64,000 nucleotides of DNA, taken from contig CAIIXF020000005.1 of the NCBI GenBank assembly GCA_903813345.2, positions 19,719,375 to 19,783,374 of the forward strand, given 5' to 3'. The notes below the pieces were generated by a model. The model was not told the DNA's origin. It searched no databases and saw only the letters and a program-made list of their open reading frames with translations. The translations under genes were made by a program, and so were the position numbers. This document shows, in pieces, positions 13,428-26,000 of the stretch. Positions within the stretch are counted from its first letter, which is position 1, and every line of letters starts with the position of its first letter. Source of the stretch: Owenia fusiformis (taxonomy: Eukaryota; Annelida; Polychaeta; Sabellida; Oweniidae).

Positions 13428-14417
13428 TGACCTTCAATGATCTTAATTCTCAAGGTAAAAAGGTCAAGAAGGTGTTTTTTCAACTTGCTTCAAATTGACA
13501 ATTTTTTCCCAAATCATCTACAAGTTCTTAGAAGTTCAAATCTGATTTTAGATGTGAAGATTTGAGACCTTCAATGACCTTCTCAAGGTAAAAAAAGGTC
13601 AGAAAAGTATATTTTCAACTTGCTTCAATAGACCAATTTTTTTTCAAAATCATCTACAAGTTCTTATAAGTTCAAATCTGACTTTAGATTTGAGATTTGA
13701 TCTACAATGACCATCTCAAGGTAAAAGAAGGTCAGAAGATCTCTTTCAACTTGCTTCAAAATTGACCTTTTTTTTTATAAAATCATGAGTTCAAATCTGG
13801 CTTTAGATTTGAATTGACCTTCAATGACCTTTTCAAGGTCCAAAAAGGTCTCTTTTCAACTTGCTTCAAAATTTTCAAAATCATAAACAAGTTCTCAGAA
13901 GTCCAAATCTAATTTTAGATTTGATAATTTGAGATTTTACCTTCAATGACCTTCTCAATGTCAAAAAGGTCAGATAGGTCTTTTCTCAAAATGAATTTTT
14001 TTTTCAAAATCATCTACAATTTCTCAGAAGTTCAAATTCGACTTTAGATTTGATCTTCACTGACCTTTCTCAAGATAAAAAGGTCAAAAGGTATTTTTTC
14101 AACTTGCTTCAAATTGACATTTTTTATAAAATCATCTACTTAAGTTCCCAGAAATTCAAATCTGACTTTAGATTTGACCTTCTCAAGGTCCAAAAAGGCC
14201 TCTTTTCATCTTGCTTAAATTTACCATTTTTTAAAAGATTATCTACTTTATCTAGTTGTCAGAAGTTCAAATCTGACTTTAGATTTGAGATTTGACCTTC
14301 GATAACCTTCCCATGGTCAAAAAGGTCAATATTTTCAACTTCCTTTCCTCAAATTGACCAATTTTTCTTTCCAAAATCATCTACAAGTTCTCAAAAGTTC
14401 AAATCTGACTTTAAATT
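13428..14417. repeat. Diverged tandem repeat, about 110-135-bp unit, about 8 copies
   Basis: Each unit contains 'aagttcaaatctgacttta', 'gaccttcaatgacct', 'aaaaaggtc', 'tcaacttgcttcaa' and 'aaaatcatctacaagttct'. Units start near 13540, 13674, 13793, 13901, 14033, 14156, 14268 and 14399. A single related fragment is in a TEP1 intron at about 44765-44832. The array ends about 200 bp before the first TEP1 coding exon. Confidence 0.75.
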
Positions 14418-14636
14418 GAACATATAATATTTTGAGTAAGTACATGTAGGTAGTGACATTTTGCCAAGTTAATGCCTTGTATAAGTCTCTTTAAAATGAT
14501 GAATTTTGTTTACCAAATCAAAAGTTGACTCCAGTTCTTTGTACCACCATTTGCCACCATTTCGAATTAAGTAAAAGTAATGTATATATGCTAAATCTTT
14601 AATAGTATCTACTGTTTCTTCAGTAAATGATAAAGG

Positions 14637-17073
14637 ATGCCTCCTGTTATCAATGAAAGAAGAAATGACATTCTGGCAGGTTCCTTGGCAGCATCATATT
14701 CAACCAAGAGTTCCTTAGCTACAAAAACTGATGCATTAAGGACATCAATACGTACAGACTTATTGACAGGGGACCAGTTGAAATCCAGTCTATTGTCTTC
14801 ACCTTTGGTAAATAGACATTCTGCTGAAATTGAAGCAAGCAAGTATGGTGTTATAGGGGGTGAACGAAAGACAAAAAGACCAAATGTAAGTAATATCAAA
14901 AGGTATCACATTGAAAGTATTATTGATACAAACATACAGGACTTACAGGTGTTTACCCCGAACCCACTGGGTTCTTAGATAGAAAACATGTAATTTGGTG
15001 TACTTATTTGAAGTTTACATATGCATTTCCTTTAAGATTATTTTCAAAATATCCGACAATATCAGGCCCGTAGCCAGGATTTGCCAAGGGGGGGGGGGGG
15101 GGGTTCACATTTGACACTTTTGGCCCAAATATGACTAAAATCACTTGAGAAGTGCTCAAAATGGTGAAAAACTTCATGATTTTGAAAGAATTTTTGTCCA
15201 GGGGGGAGGTGTTCGCCCGAACCCTGCGAAGCCCCCCTGGCTACGGGCCTGGCTGCATACTGAATATTATTTAGACTTGCATCCAGTCACTTGTTTTGCG
15301 ATAGGATATAGCATGTATCTTACAGAGATAATTGGGAAATGCAATTTGCAATGTTGAGAAATGGCACAAATTGGGCTAACTTCATTCAAGAGAAATCAAT
15401 TTTCAAATCATTTCAGCAAGAGTACACCCATGGCCAATTGAAAGCCCTATACTGTATGACTATACATGTATACTAATTTATTATAAGTTACATCACATAT
15501 ATTTTGCATTTTAGACCTCACTGTTGAGCAGTCAGCCACTTTTAGGTGTTAACACTGGATTGACACACAGGCAACCATTGACGGGAAACCTCCAACTATC
15601 AAGCAGTCAGTCTTCAGTTCTTAAACAGAAAGGTGAATATTGGCTGCATATATTTTCCATCTTTTATTCAAGTTTATTTTGTTCTCTTCAAACATTTTGT
15701 TAAGTATCTCATCAAACTAAGTTTGAGAAGGAGTATTGAGGAGCAAACTTTCTGTCAATAGTATCTGCTTTTGTCAATCAGTGTTTTGTGCCATGACAAA
15801 TACCTCCACTCCGAAGTTGCTGTTTCTCTAGTTGAGTAATTTAAAGAATACAAAGGCTGTAGATATCAAAGATAACTGGGATTCATTGATTTTCTGACTG
15901 TATCAGACAGGCCCTATACAGTGTATTTGCTTTAAATCTATTAAAAATATATTATGAATTAAGATCTATTAAAACCTCATCAAGATAAACCATAAACCAC
16001 ATTTCTTCTTTTTTAATGATGAGAATTTTCAAAATATTATTTGCTTGGTTGATTTATCCATGTCTCGGTCTACAATTTTTTATTATATTCTTTTTAAGCT
16101 CATATTTCCAGATGTGGAGAGTATCTGATCAGAATGGGTTGTTTTTAATTGAATTTTTATATGTATTTCAGGGCTGTCAGGTGTATCCCATGTTACAGGA
16201 GGTCCAAACTTACTAGGTACATCTACAGCGCCATCTAGTCTACTCACCTCCCTTACTAACAAGCTGTCAACGTTGACTGATCCAAGGTTGTTGTTTAATT
16301 ATTCATAAAACATTTTGACATTCTTCATAAAATTCAGCTGTATAATATACAAAACACTGCTCTAGATATATAAGTTCAAAATGTTTGTTAACAGCTAGGG
16401 TTCATAACAGATTGAAAAAGTGATTGCCCAATTTAACATATTGGCATTCAGTCTGTTGCCCAATTAGGCAACCAGTAGCATTGTGTGAAAAGTGATTGGG
16501 AATGGCAGTCGGGCAGCTGTCAGTTTAGAACTGTTGTTAACATTGAAAATTTGAAAAAAGCTGTTTGCACTGGATTTTCATATGATAAATGTATATCAAT
16601 ATAATAATATAACACAGGCAGTTTACAAATATTTTGATTCCGTCCTTAGGTTGACTAACTTGGACACTAGATTGACTAATCATGCTGCAACATCAGGATT
16701 GACAACACTAGATACGAAACCCACATCAAGTTTTGGTCATGTTTCAACATCAAGTTTCCTGCCTTCAACTGTCATCAATAAAACATCAGGGATACATAAC
16801 AAAAAATCTGAGCCTAAGATAGCCAACAAAAAGTCTGTGAGAAATAAACCCAAGCAAGATAAGACAAAATCCAAGAAAGCCCCCTTGAAGAAATTAGGCA
16901 AGAGGGCACACAAGGATGAGAGTATTGGAGCAAAGATTGAACGCCCATCGTATAGTTTTGATGAGCCTGATAGGAAAGTACGTAGAGTTGAACGCCCCCT
17001 ATTTGTGCCCCCTGAGAAAGATGTTCGACTAATTGCTCCAGAGAAACCCTTGTATGATGTTGCTGCTATGAAG
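14637..17073 (+). CDS. TEP1: TEP1 exons 1-4: N-terminal low-complexity region
   Basis: Exons 14637-14885, 15515-15632, 16172-16286 and 16650-17073, residues about 1-302. The sequence is Ser/Thr/Leu-rich with loosely repeated '[11 protein letters not shown]'-type phrases, then a strongly basic Lys-rich stretch (about residues 205-255, including [16 protein letters not shown]) that could act as a nuclear localisation signal, then [12 protein letters not shown] leading into TROVE. Vertebrate TEP1 carries four short TEP1 N-terminal repeats here. I do not see clean copies of them, and the region is probably poorly conserved. Confidence 0.85.
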
Positions 17074-20000
17074 GTAAATCTAATCTTAAAAGATATTGTG
17101 TCAGACATTATTTTTACCTCTATGAATTTTCTAAAAAGTTTAATTATATTGTTATGACATATATTGGGTTAGACATATTTCTACTGACCTGTTTTGCAAC
17201 CTGACCTTATTTCAAACAAATGACTTCCAAATATGGTGACAAATGATGAGATAAAAACACCTCTTTTTTGTTTTCCAGCACTCTATGCTTAATGCCGTAA
17301 GTGCATCTCTGATCCGGGCACCTGACTTCAAAGATCCTCATGATGCAACCAGGAATGACCTCTCTCATCGTGCTGACCTCATTGCTGCATATGATCCTGA
17401 GTTCATACTGAAGGTATAAGATATTGTATGCTTATACGAGGGGTGATCAATAAACAACAAACCCCTTGTACATACTTTCTACTTCATTTTGAACACTGTT
17501 TTTCAGACTGTGTTTTTCAGATTTTGTTCGATGCCCATATGATTATAATCTCTGAAAAAATGTATGTTCATTAGGTTATGTTCATGTTCTTGAATTCGAC
17601 ACTTTAAAACAATTAACATCATACATTTTATATTATATGCCAAGTTAAATGCCTAATAAACTAATTACCATACACTAATAACTATGTTTCACATAACATT
17701 GAATAAAAATGTCTATATAGGTGGCACTGTATACCCGCTGTGATCTGAACATCAGAACAACTGGGAACTTCATGCTGGCATATGCTGCTCACAACAAGTT
17801 GACCCGGCCATTCTTACGACGTTACTACAGCTCTAGTATACGCCTCCCATCTGATTGGATAGATGTTGCAGAGCAATACCAGGTACTTGTGATCAACAGA
17901 TTTTAAAAATGAATATTTTGATCAACAAATTTTTTTCTCTAAGATTAATCTTACATTTAAAAAAAAATGATCACCACAATGAAACTAAAAATAAAGAAAG
18001 TCAGGATATTTTCAATGCGTTCATGCATACCTAATTGTTGTTGATATAACTTGTGAATGAAAGAATCTCCATGTGAGCCACCAAATTGTGCCATTTTTAG
18101 AATTGAACTCCTAGTTTTCTACAGTTCATTGCATTGTATTTCAGGCATTCTTTTATGTTGACCGCGACTTCAACTTTGGCTCTCTGCCTGCTGCGTTGAG
18201 ACGTGTCATGACTGCTAAGTTTGTTAAGTTTGACAAATACCAGCTTGGTAAGTGAAGATTTACAAGTGTTACATATATGAGTAAAAATTGAATTCCATCT
18301 TTAAATGTATCACACCATTTAAAGACTTTGCCATTCCCATGCCTAGTAATTCCTTAGTTTTTTCCAAATTACTGATGGTCACCCACTTATTATGTCAAGG
18401 GAGTCTCTGTTCAATTTGGTGAGAACCCTCAGAGTCTTATTATATGTTGCACCCTAAGTGATACACATTACCTATTTCACCTTGTGGAGTGGATCATATA
18501 CGAGTATTGAGAGCGTGTTTAATATCTAAAAAATTAATACCAAAAAGCCTGTTGCATTAATTAACATCAGATTTGTGAGTGCAGCATTTTACAAAAAGTA
18601 CATTTAGACAATGATGTGAATTTGAAGGTAATATATGTTGCCCTGGAAAAAATCATGAGAGTTGAAACATTTACACAAAATACTGATATCAAAAGAAAAA
18701 AGAAGAAATAAAAAATAGAATATGTTGTACATGTATTGTTCTCTATTTAATATTACAGGTAAATATAACAAAGAGAGTAGTGGTAAGAAGAAAAAGAAAA
18801 AAGAGAAAAAAGAAAAACCCAAGAAATGTGCTGAGGATGCGGAAGAAATAGACAGCGAAGAGGAAGATGGTGAAGAGAAGGGTCTTGGTGATTTTTTCAA
18901 ACAGGTTTCACAGGTATGTTTATAGTCTTTATGTGTTTTGCCCCTCAAATCATTAAGAAACTAATGCTGACTGTTTGACGATGATGTCTTCATGACAATT
19001 TGATGTGTACAATAAAGGAGAGAACAATGTTGCCTTAATTTCTGATGTTGTTAAATTAAATCATTGAGTGTTATTTTTATTGAATAATTGCAGTGCTGAT
19101 TGCAGTTTAAGGAATAATTAGTCCAATAAAGGATGATTCCCTTTCCTCCTTTTCCTCCTTTCAGATTTCATATAAAAGTAATCTTGAGATTTGTCCCATT
19201 TAGGTTTGTCCCGTTTTGGTATTTTACAATCAAATACCGTTTATTTATTGGAATTTGATGATACAATAGCATATATACATGGCATCAAAATATGATTTCG
19301 ATAGGTATCAGAAGTCAGCGACACAGAGGAGGAAATTGAGCGAAAAACCTTCACGTTGAAACAGCTTATACGCAAACTGCACATTACTGAACCTGTTGAG
19401 CATGTTATGTGCCTCATTGGCAAAAGGTAAAACAATGTACTGTTACCATGGTAACTATAATCATTGTTCTTAAATTAAAGTACAGTAGATAGGAATATAT
19501 GTATATTAACTAGACTTGTAAAATATTACATTTCTAGAAAATGTTAATCTATGTTTTCTTAGAATGTGGGATCAACACTCTTTCCCCTAGGTATATAAGA
19601 CTACAGTAAAACCTGTCCAATTCAAACAACACTGGCTGGCCAAAAGGTTTCTGATTTGTTCACATTTGAAGGGCTTTTAACATGGAAGTCTATGGCAGAT
19701 TGATAAATGAGACCGAAAAAAGTATTCTCATTGAGAGATGTTAAGACTTATATCAGGAGAGGTGTTCAGATGTACAGCTTTTAGCCAAAGTCTATCGATG
19801 GTGCAAGCTACAGAATATCTTGAAATAAATAAAAAATCGTTTATAAGTTTTTCTTTTCTTATGTCGTCAGATTGTCAGGTAAATGTCTCTCCTGTTCTTG
19901 CTTCATGTACAACATGTGCATATTTGTCTTATAGTAGTAGGTAAACGTTTGTTGTATTTTAGATACTCTGAGGCACCTGAAGATTTCTATAAGTAGGTGA

Positions 20001-23000
20001 ATTTTTGTTGTATTTTAGATACCCTGAGACACCTGAAGATTTCTATAAGTGTCGTCTGCCAGGGACATTTGAAGAGGAGAGAGCGGGAAAAAGGATGAAA
20101 CTGCCTACTCCAGAGACCTGGGAGACACAGGTCTCCATGAAGGGCAACAAAGCCTCTACCTGGGAGGATCTTATTGGTATGTGTGGATGGTGTGTGTATA
20201 GTATCACAGTCAACATAGAATCAACATTTGTCTTTCATTTCGCTTTTACTCTGCCTCTATTTGTATACCATCTTATACTTTTCAGATCATAAGAAGTTGC
20301 CATTTATGGCCATGTTACGCAACTTACGTAATATGATACAGGCAGGGATTTCCCGTAAGCACCATGATTGGGTCATCAAGAAACTCACAGATGAAGGAGC
20401 TGTTACAAACAGTAGGCAGTTCCCTTTCCGATTCTTTTCAGCATATGAAGTCCTCTCAACACTTGAGAACCAGTTTGAATACACCCGTAAGTATTGTACT
20501 TTATAAATTGGTGCACTGGTAGATTTGGAGGTTGGGCCTTAAAGGATTTAAAAAAACAAGGGTCTAAACATTTTCACTGTACTTATTTTTGCTCCCTCTC
20601 CTTGTCAATATTCAAGTTTGTGATCCTGAGGTGGAGGAAGGTTTTAAATGTTATGTGAACTTAAGTGGAATCTAAAAGGAGTTGTGTTGGTATTTGTGAT
20701 ATTTTCCAGAACAAGTTCTGATAGATAAGGCCATTGCTGCAACATCAGGGGATTCCACTAGAGGGCGTGGTGGTGCCACAAGGGGAGGTAGGGGACGAGG
20801 CAGGGGTGGAAAATCTGGAGGCAGAAAGGAAAAACCAATAAGGTAAGTTATGCTCTTAAAGTTCAGAGTGATATAGGGAACGCCTTCGTCTGTCTGTCCA
20901 TCCGTCCTTCCAGGCAATAACTCAAATACCATTAGCATGATTTGTTCATGTTTTGTACACATGCCCTATGTGAGAAGTTCTGCTCGTAAGCTGATTTTCA
21001 AAATGGCCACTCAATATGAAATGGCAGCCATTTTAGTGTCTATTTTACAGTTATTTAGGTACAATATATAAAACTATAATAGCAATGTGTTTTAAGTGTA
21101 AAAAGGTAAAGGACATTAATAAAGCTAGAAATGTATTCATAGGCATGGCACACTGTTTTATGACACTTTGATTAGAAAGTGGCCATTTTGAAAAAGACCA
21201 GCCATTTTAACGTGTGTTATTTTACATTTTTTACTATAATTCAAAATGTAAGAGCAATTTTATTCATATTTCATATGTGAGTACTCATAAGCATGATACC
21301 CTGTCTTATGACACTTTGGCTTGTAGGCGGCCATTTTGAAAAATTTACATGTATGTATGTGCGATTTTGTTGAAAACTTTTACTGTAAGTTGAAAAGTAG
21401 TGGAGTGATTTTGTTCAAATTTGATATGTGAATACTCTAAAGCATGGCACACTGTCTTATGACACATTGGCTAGTATGCGGCCATTCTGAAAATGGCCAC
21501 AATTTACATTTATGGTATGTGTGTCAGATTTTGTTGAAATTTTATATGTGCCTACTTAGAAGCGTATAACACTTTCTGATGACAATTTGGGTGTAGAGCG
21601 ACCATTTTTGCTATCCAATTTGTTTTTAAAAATGCCTGCCATGCCTGTTCGATGGGATTTGCTACACTTTGGTGTTTCTGTTGTCTAGTTCATTTAAAGT
21701 GAGGTTGGATGTAGGGTCTCAAAAGAGTCTTGCCTCAGATTTCTTGTATTGAGGATAGTAGAGTCCATTTCACTGTTTAACTGCGTCAGTAAAAGCTAAG
21801 AAATAAGAAATCAAAATATCATTTTGCAATAATATATGGAAAAATATATTCCTATTGTACATGAATGACATTTGTATATCTTGGATTGCTTCTAGTTTGG
21901 CTTACAAAGTGTGTGGCCTCTTATATTTGGATGCTTCTCTGCCATGTTATTTTCAATAAGATTAACATGGCTGAAATTCTTCAAATTACAAGACGGCACA
22001 GGCTTATTGCACAAAAAACTAAAAAATCTGAAATATACAAATGTCATTCATGTACATTATTGTTATGTATCTGGTTTCAGTACTGGTCATTAAGACATGT
22101 AAGATATCTGATACCCTTAACTGAGATTACCATGCTTATAGCAGACACTTGTAAGTCTGGCTTCCTACTAGAAACACATTAACTATGTAGTTCTTATATT
22201 ATGTTTGATGTATAATAAAGTCTTGATACAAAACACAACATGATGTCAGATGTGGTCTCACATGAATAAGTAGATCAGAGACATTAACAATGGCAAGTGG
22301 ATACTCAAAGATAGTGAAGGAATTAGACTTTTATGGCCCTAATCTCTCAGAAGATTGGAAGAGATGGAGAGAACTTATTGAATTAATGTTTGATTCTCCT
22401 GATGCCACAAAATGGAAAGAGCAAGAGAAAGCCGCTCAAATTCTCCTTCTCATTGGCGAGAAAGGAAGGGACATTTGCAGATCGTGGATTGCCACTGGGG
22501 TACTTTCGGAATCACAAAAGAAGGAGTCTAAAACCCTCCTTGATAAATTTGAGGAATATTGTACACCCAAGAAAAACAGGTCGATCCAGAGGAAAATGTT
22601 CTATGAATGCTACCAGTCGAAGGATGAGTCTATTGACGAGTTTGTTACAAAACTTAGACTTATTGGCAGAGACTGTAAATTCCCCGATCTTGACGAGATG
22701 ATCGCCGACATGATATTGACACATTGCCATTCAACACAAGTCCAAGAGAAGCTACTAAGATACGAGGAGGACCTCACATTAGACCATGCTCTAAAGATAG
22801 CACGCTTATACGAGCAGAGTAACGTCCATAAGAACTCTCTAAATTCCCGCACAGAAAGTGGAAATGAGGAAGTCTGTATTGTAAAGAAGTCGCAGTCACA
22901 AAGGTGTGACAACTGTGGACTGATACATAGAGGAGGCACGTGTCCTGCGGCTAATGAGCAGTGTAACGGATGTTTAAAATTCGGGCATTTTAAAAGATGT

Positions 23001-26000
23001 TGCCGTAGTGGGAAATCTAGTGAAAAGGACTCTAGACAACGGAGGCAAGGCAAATCTGGAAAACGTAGAAACCCCCGAAAAGTGAACCAGGTGGAGGAAT
23101 CAGTATCTTCAGAAGATGAAGTGTACTTGGGATCTGTAACCACTGAAATCCCAAACACCCAGACATCAAAGATAGCCCAGATTCTCGCCAAAACCCCAGA
23201 TATACCCAACTCAAAATCCTGGATTATACAACTAAAAACAGGTGGGCACACCCTTACTGCTAAGGTGGACACAGGTGCCCAGGCCAATGTGATCTCACAT
23301 GGACTGTTCAAGAGGTTAAGACACCCCCCTATGAAAGCTTCTACCACGAGGCTATTTACCTACAACAGGCAGCCCCTGGACGTCATGGGTGAAAGTGACA
23401 TGTCTTGCAACTTTAAAGGGATAAACTACAAAGTGAAATTCATAGTAATTAAGGAGAAAGCTGACACTTTAATTAGTCTGCAATCAGCTATTCTCTTTGG
23501 CTTAGTTTCCAGAAGTAACATTTCTACAGTTGGCTCTGACAGCACACTGACCACAGACCAGTTGGTGTCGAATTACAGCTATTTATTTGAAGGCCTAGGC
23601 TGTCTGCCTAGCAAAGTGCACATTACCCTTGAAGAAAATGTCACGCCTGTAGTACACCCCCCTTACAAGGTAGCTGTTCATCAGAGAGACAAATTGAAAA
23701 CTGAATTAGAGCGAATGCAAAAACAAGGAGTAATTGCCAAAGTGGATGAGCCTACTGATTGGGTGAATAATATAGTTTTGGTTGAGAAGAGCGACAAATC
23801 TCTTAGGATATGCCTTGATCCTGCAAACCTCAACAAAGTTATTAAAAGGGAACCGTACCCTACTGCCACAACAGAAGAGATCAGCACAAGATTGAAAGGT
23901 GCTACGAGGTTTACCAAATTGGATGCGACAACCTCATTTTGGCAACTTGAACTTGATCACGAGAGTTCGTTGCTTACTTGTTTCAACACACCCTTTGGAC
24001 GATATCGATTTACACGTCTGCCATATGGACTAAACATATCTACTGAAAAGTTCCAGATGGAAGTTTGTAAAGTTCTAGAAGGAATAGATGGCGTTGAAGT
24101 CCAAGTGGATGATATATTGATTTCTGGCAAAGATGAGGAACAGCTTAAGCATCGAATGGAAGCAGTGTTCCAAAGAGCAAGTGAGAACAACCTCAAGTTT
24201 AACAGGAAGAAATGCCAGTTTAATGTGCCATCAGTCACATATGTAGGACATACATGGTCGAGAGATGGATTGAGTATCCCGGATGATCGGATAAAAGCGA
24301 TAGTTGAGATGAAAACTCCTACAGATAAACAATCACTGAGTCGATTCCTTGGCATGGTGAACTATGTTGCCAAGTTCGTACCACGCTTATCAGAGCTAAA
24401 CGCTCCCTTGCGAGAACTACTGAAAGAGGATATTATTTTCGAATGGAATAAGCCACAGACAGAAGCCTATGAGCAGCTGAAAAAGCTTATAACTACAGCG
24501 CCAGTTCTCAAGTTTTACGACCCCAATAAGCCATCAGTGCTGAATGTAGACTCTTCGAAAGATGGTCTTGGAGCTGTCCTACTACAGGATGATATGCCTG
24601 TATGCTACGCGTCAAAATCGCTAACCCCTGCCCAACAAAACTACTCCCAAATAGAGAAAGAGATGACGAGTATATGTTTTGGAGCAACTAAGTTTCACCA
24701 ATACCTCTATGGTAAGCCCTTCGTCGTGGAAACTGATCACAAGCCCCTGGAGGTGATCGCAAAGAAAGCTCTAAATAAAGCCCCAGCTCGATTACAAAGA
24801 ATGCTTTTGCAAATGCAAAAGTACGATGTCACAATCAAGTGGAAACCTGGAAAAGACATGGTTATATCAGACACTCTCAGCAGAGCATGCGTAGACAGTG
24901 ACACAGAAAGCTCGAAAATTATCGCTTCCATCATGAATGACATTGATCAACAAGCAGATGGATTACTTCAAGCTTTACCCATGTCTAAACCAAAACAGCA
25001 AGAGTACAGGAACGCGACCTCGAATGACCCTGTACTGCAACGCATTATGGAATATTGCAGAATTGGATGGCCTGAAAAGACTGATGTACATGAGTCAGTC
25101 ATGCCATATTACACCTTTCATGATGAACTCAGTACAGTTGATGGTCTCGTGTTCAAAGGCCTGAAACTGGTTATTCCCACATCAATGAGAGACGAAGTAA
25201 AGTCGCTTATCCATGAAAACCATATGGGAATCGTGAAAACAAAATCCATAGCAAGAGAGACACTCTTTTGGCCCAACATGAATTCCCAGATCGAGGATAT
25301 GATAAAAAACTGTGACATTTGCAAAACCCACAGAAATGCCAATCAAAGAGAACCTATGATTCCACATAAGGTTCCTATGCGCCCCTGGGAAAAGATAGGT
25401 GTTGACCTATTCTCACATAACAACAAGGATTACCTAATTGGAGTAGACTACTACAGCAAGTACCCTGAGCTGTACTCACTCACCAGCACCAAGGCAAAAC
25501 CCATCATAAATTGCCTAAAAGCCTCGTTCAGCAGAAATGGTATTCCCCAAACAGTATTCAGTGACAATGGTCCACCATTTCAATCATCAGAATATGTAAA
25601 ATTCAGCGAAGACTACAACTTCGACATTGCTACATCGAGCCCGAATCTAGCAAATAGCAATGGCCAAATTGAAAGGACAATACAGACTGTAAAAAATATT
25701 ATCAGAAAATCAGATGATATTTTCACAGCCATGCTGAATTTGAGAAACACCCCAATTGATGCGAAGATCAACAAATCCCCAGCAGAATTACTTATGGGTA
25801 GAAAATTGCGATCTAAAATTCCTACCAGTGGTGTTCTACTGAATCCCCAAAGCCCAGATCCCAACGTTCGCACAAAACTTCAGCAGAAAAAGCAGATGGA
25901 GAAGAGAAAGTATGACCTCCGCGCTCGTCCCCTTGCCCCTCTTCAACCTAATACCCCTGTCAAAGTCCGTGAGAAAAGGAACAATAAATACATCTGGAGA

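Noticed and set aside
18604-18948. 114-codon minus ORF rich in Ser and Phe
   Set aside because: It is the antisense of the Lys/Glu-rich TEP1 exon 8 and its flanks.
22610-23347. 245-codon minus ORF opposite gag-pol
   Set aside because: It is a shadow of the retrotransposon coding sequence, with no motifs.
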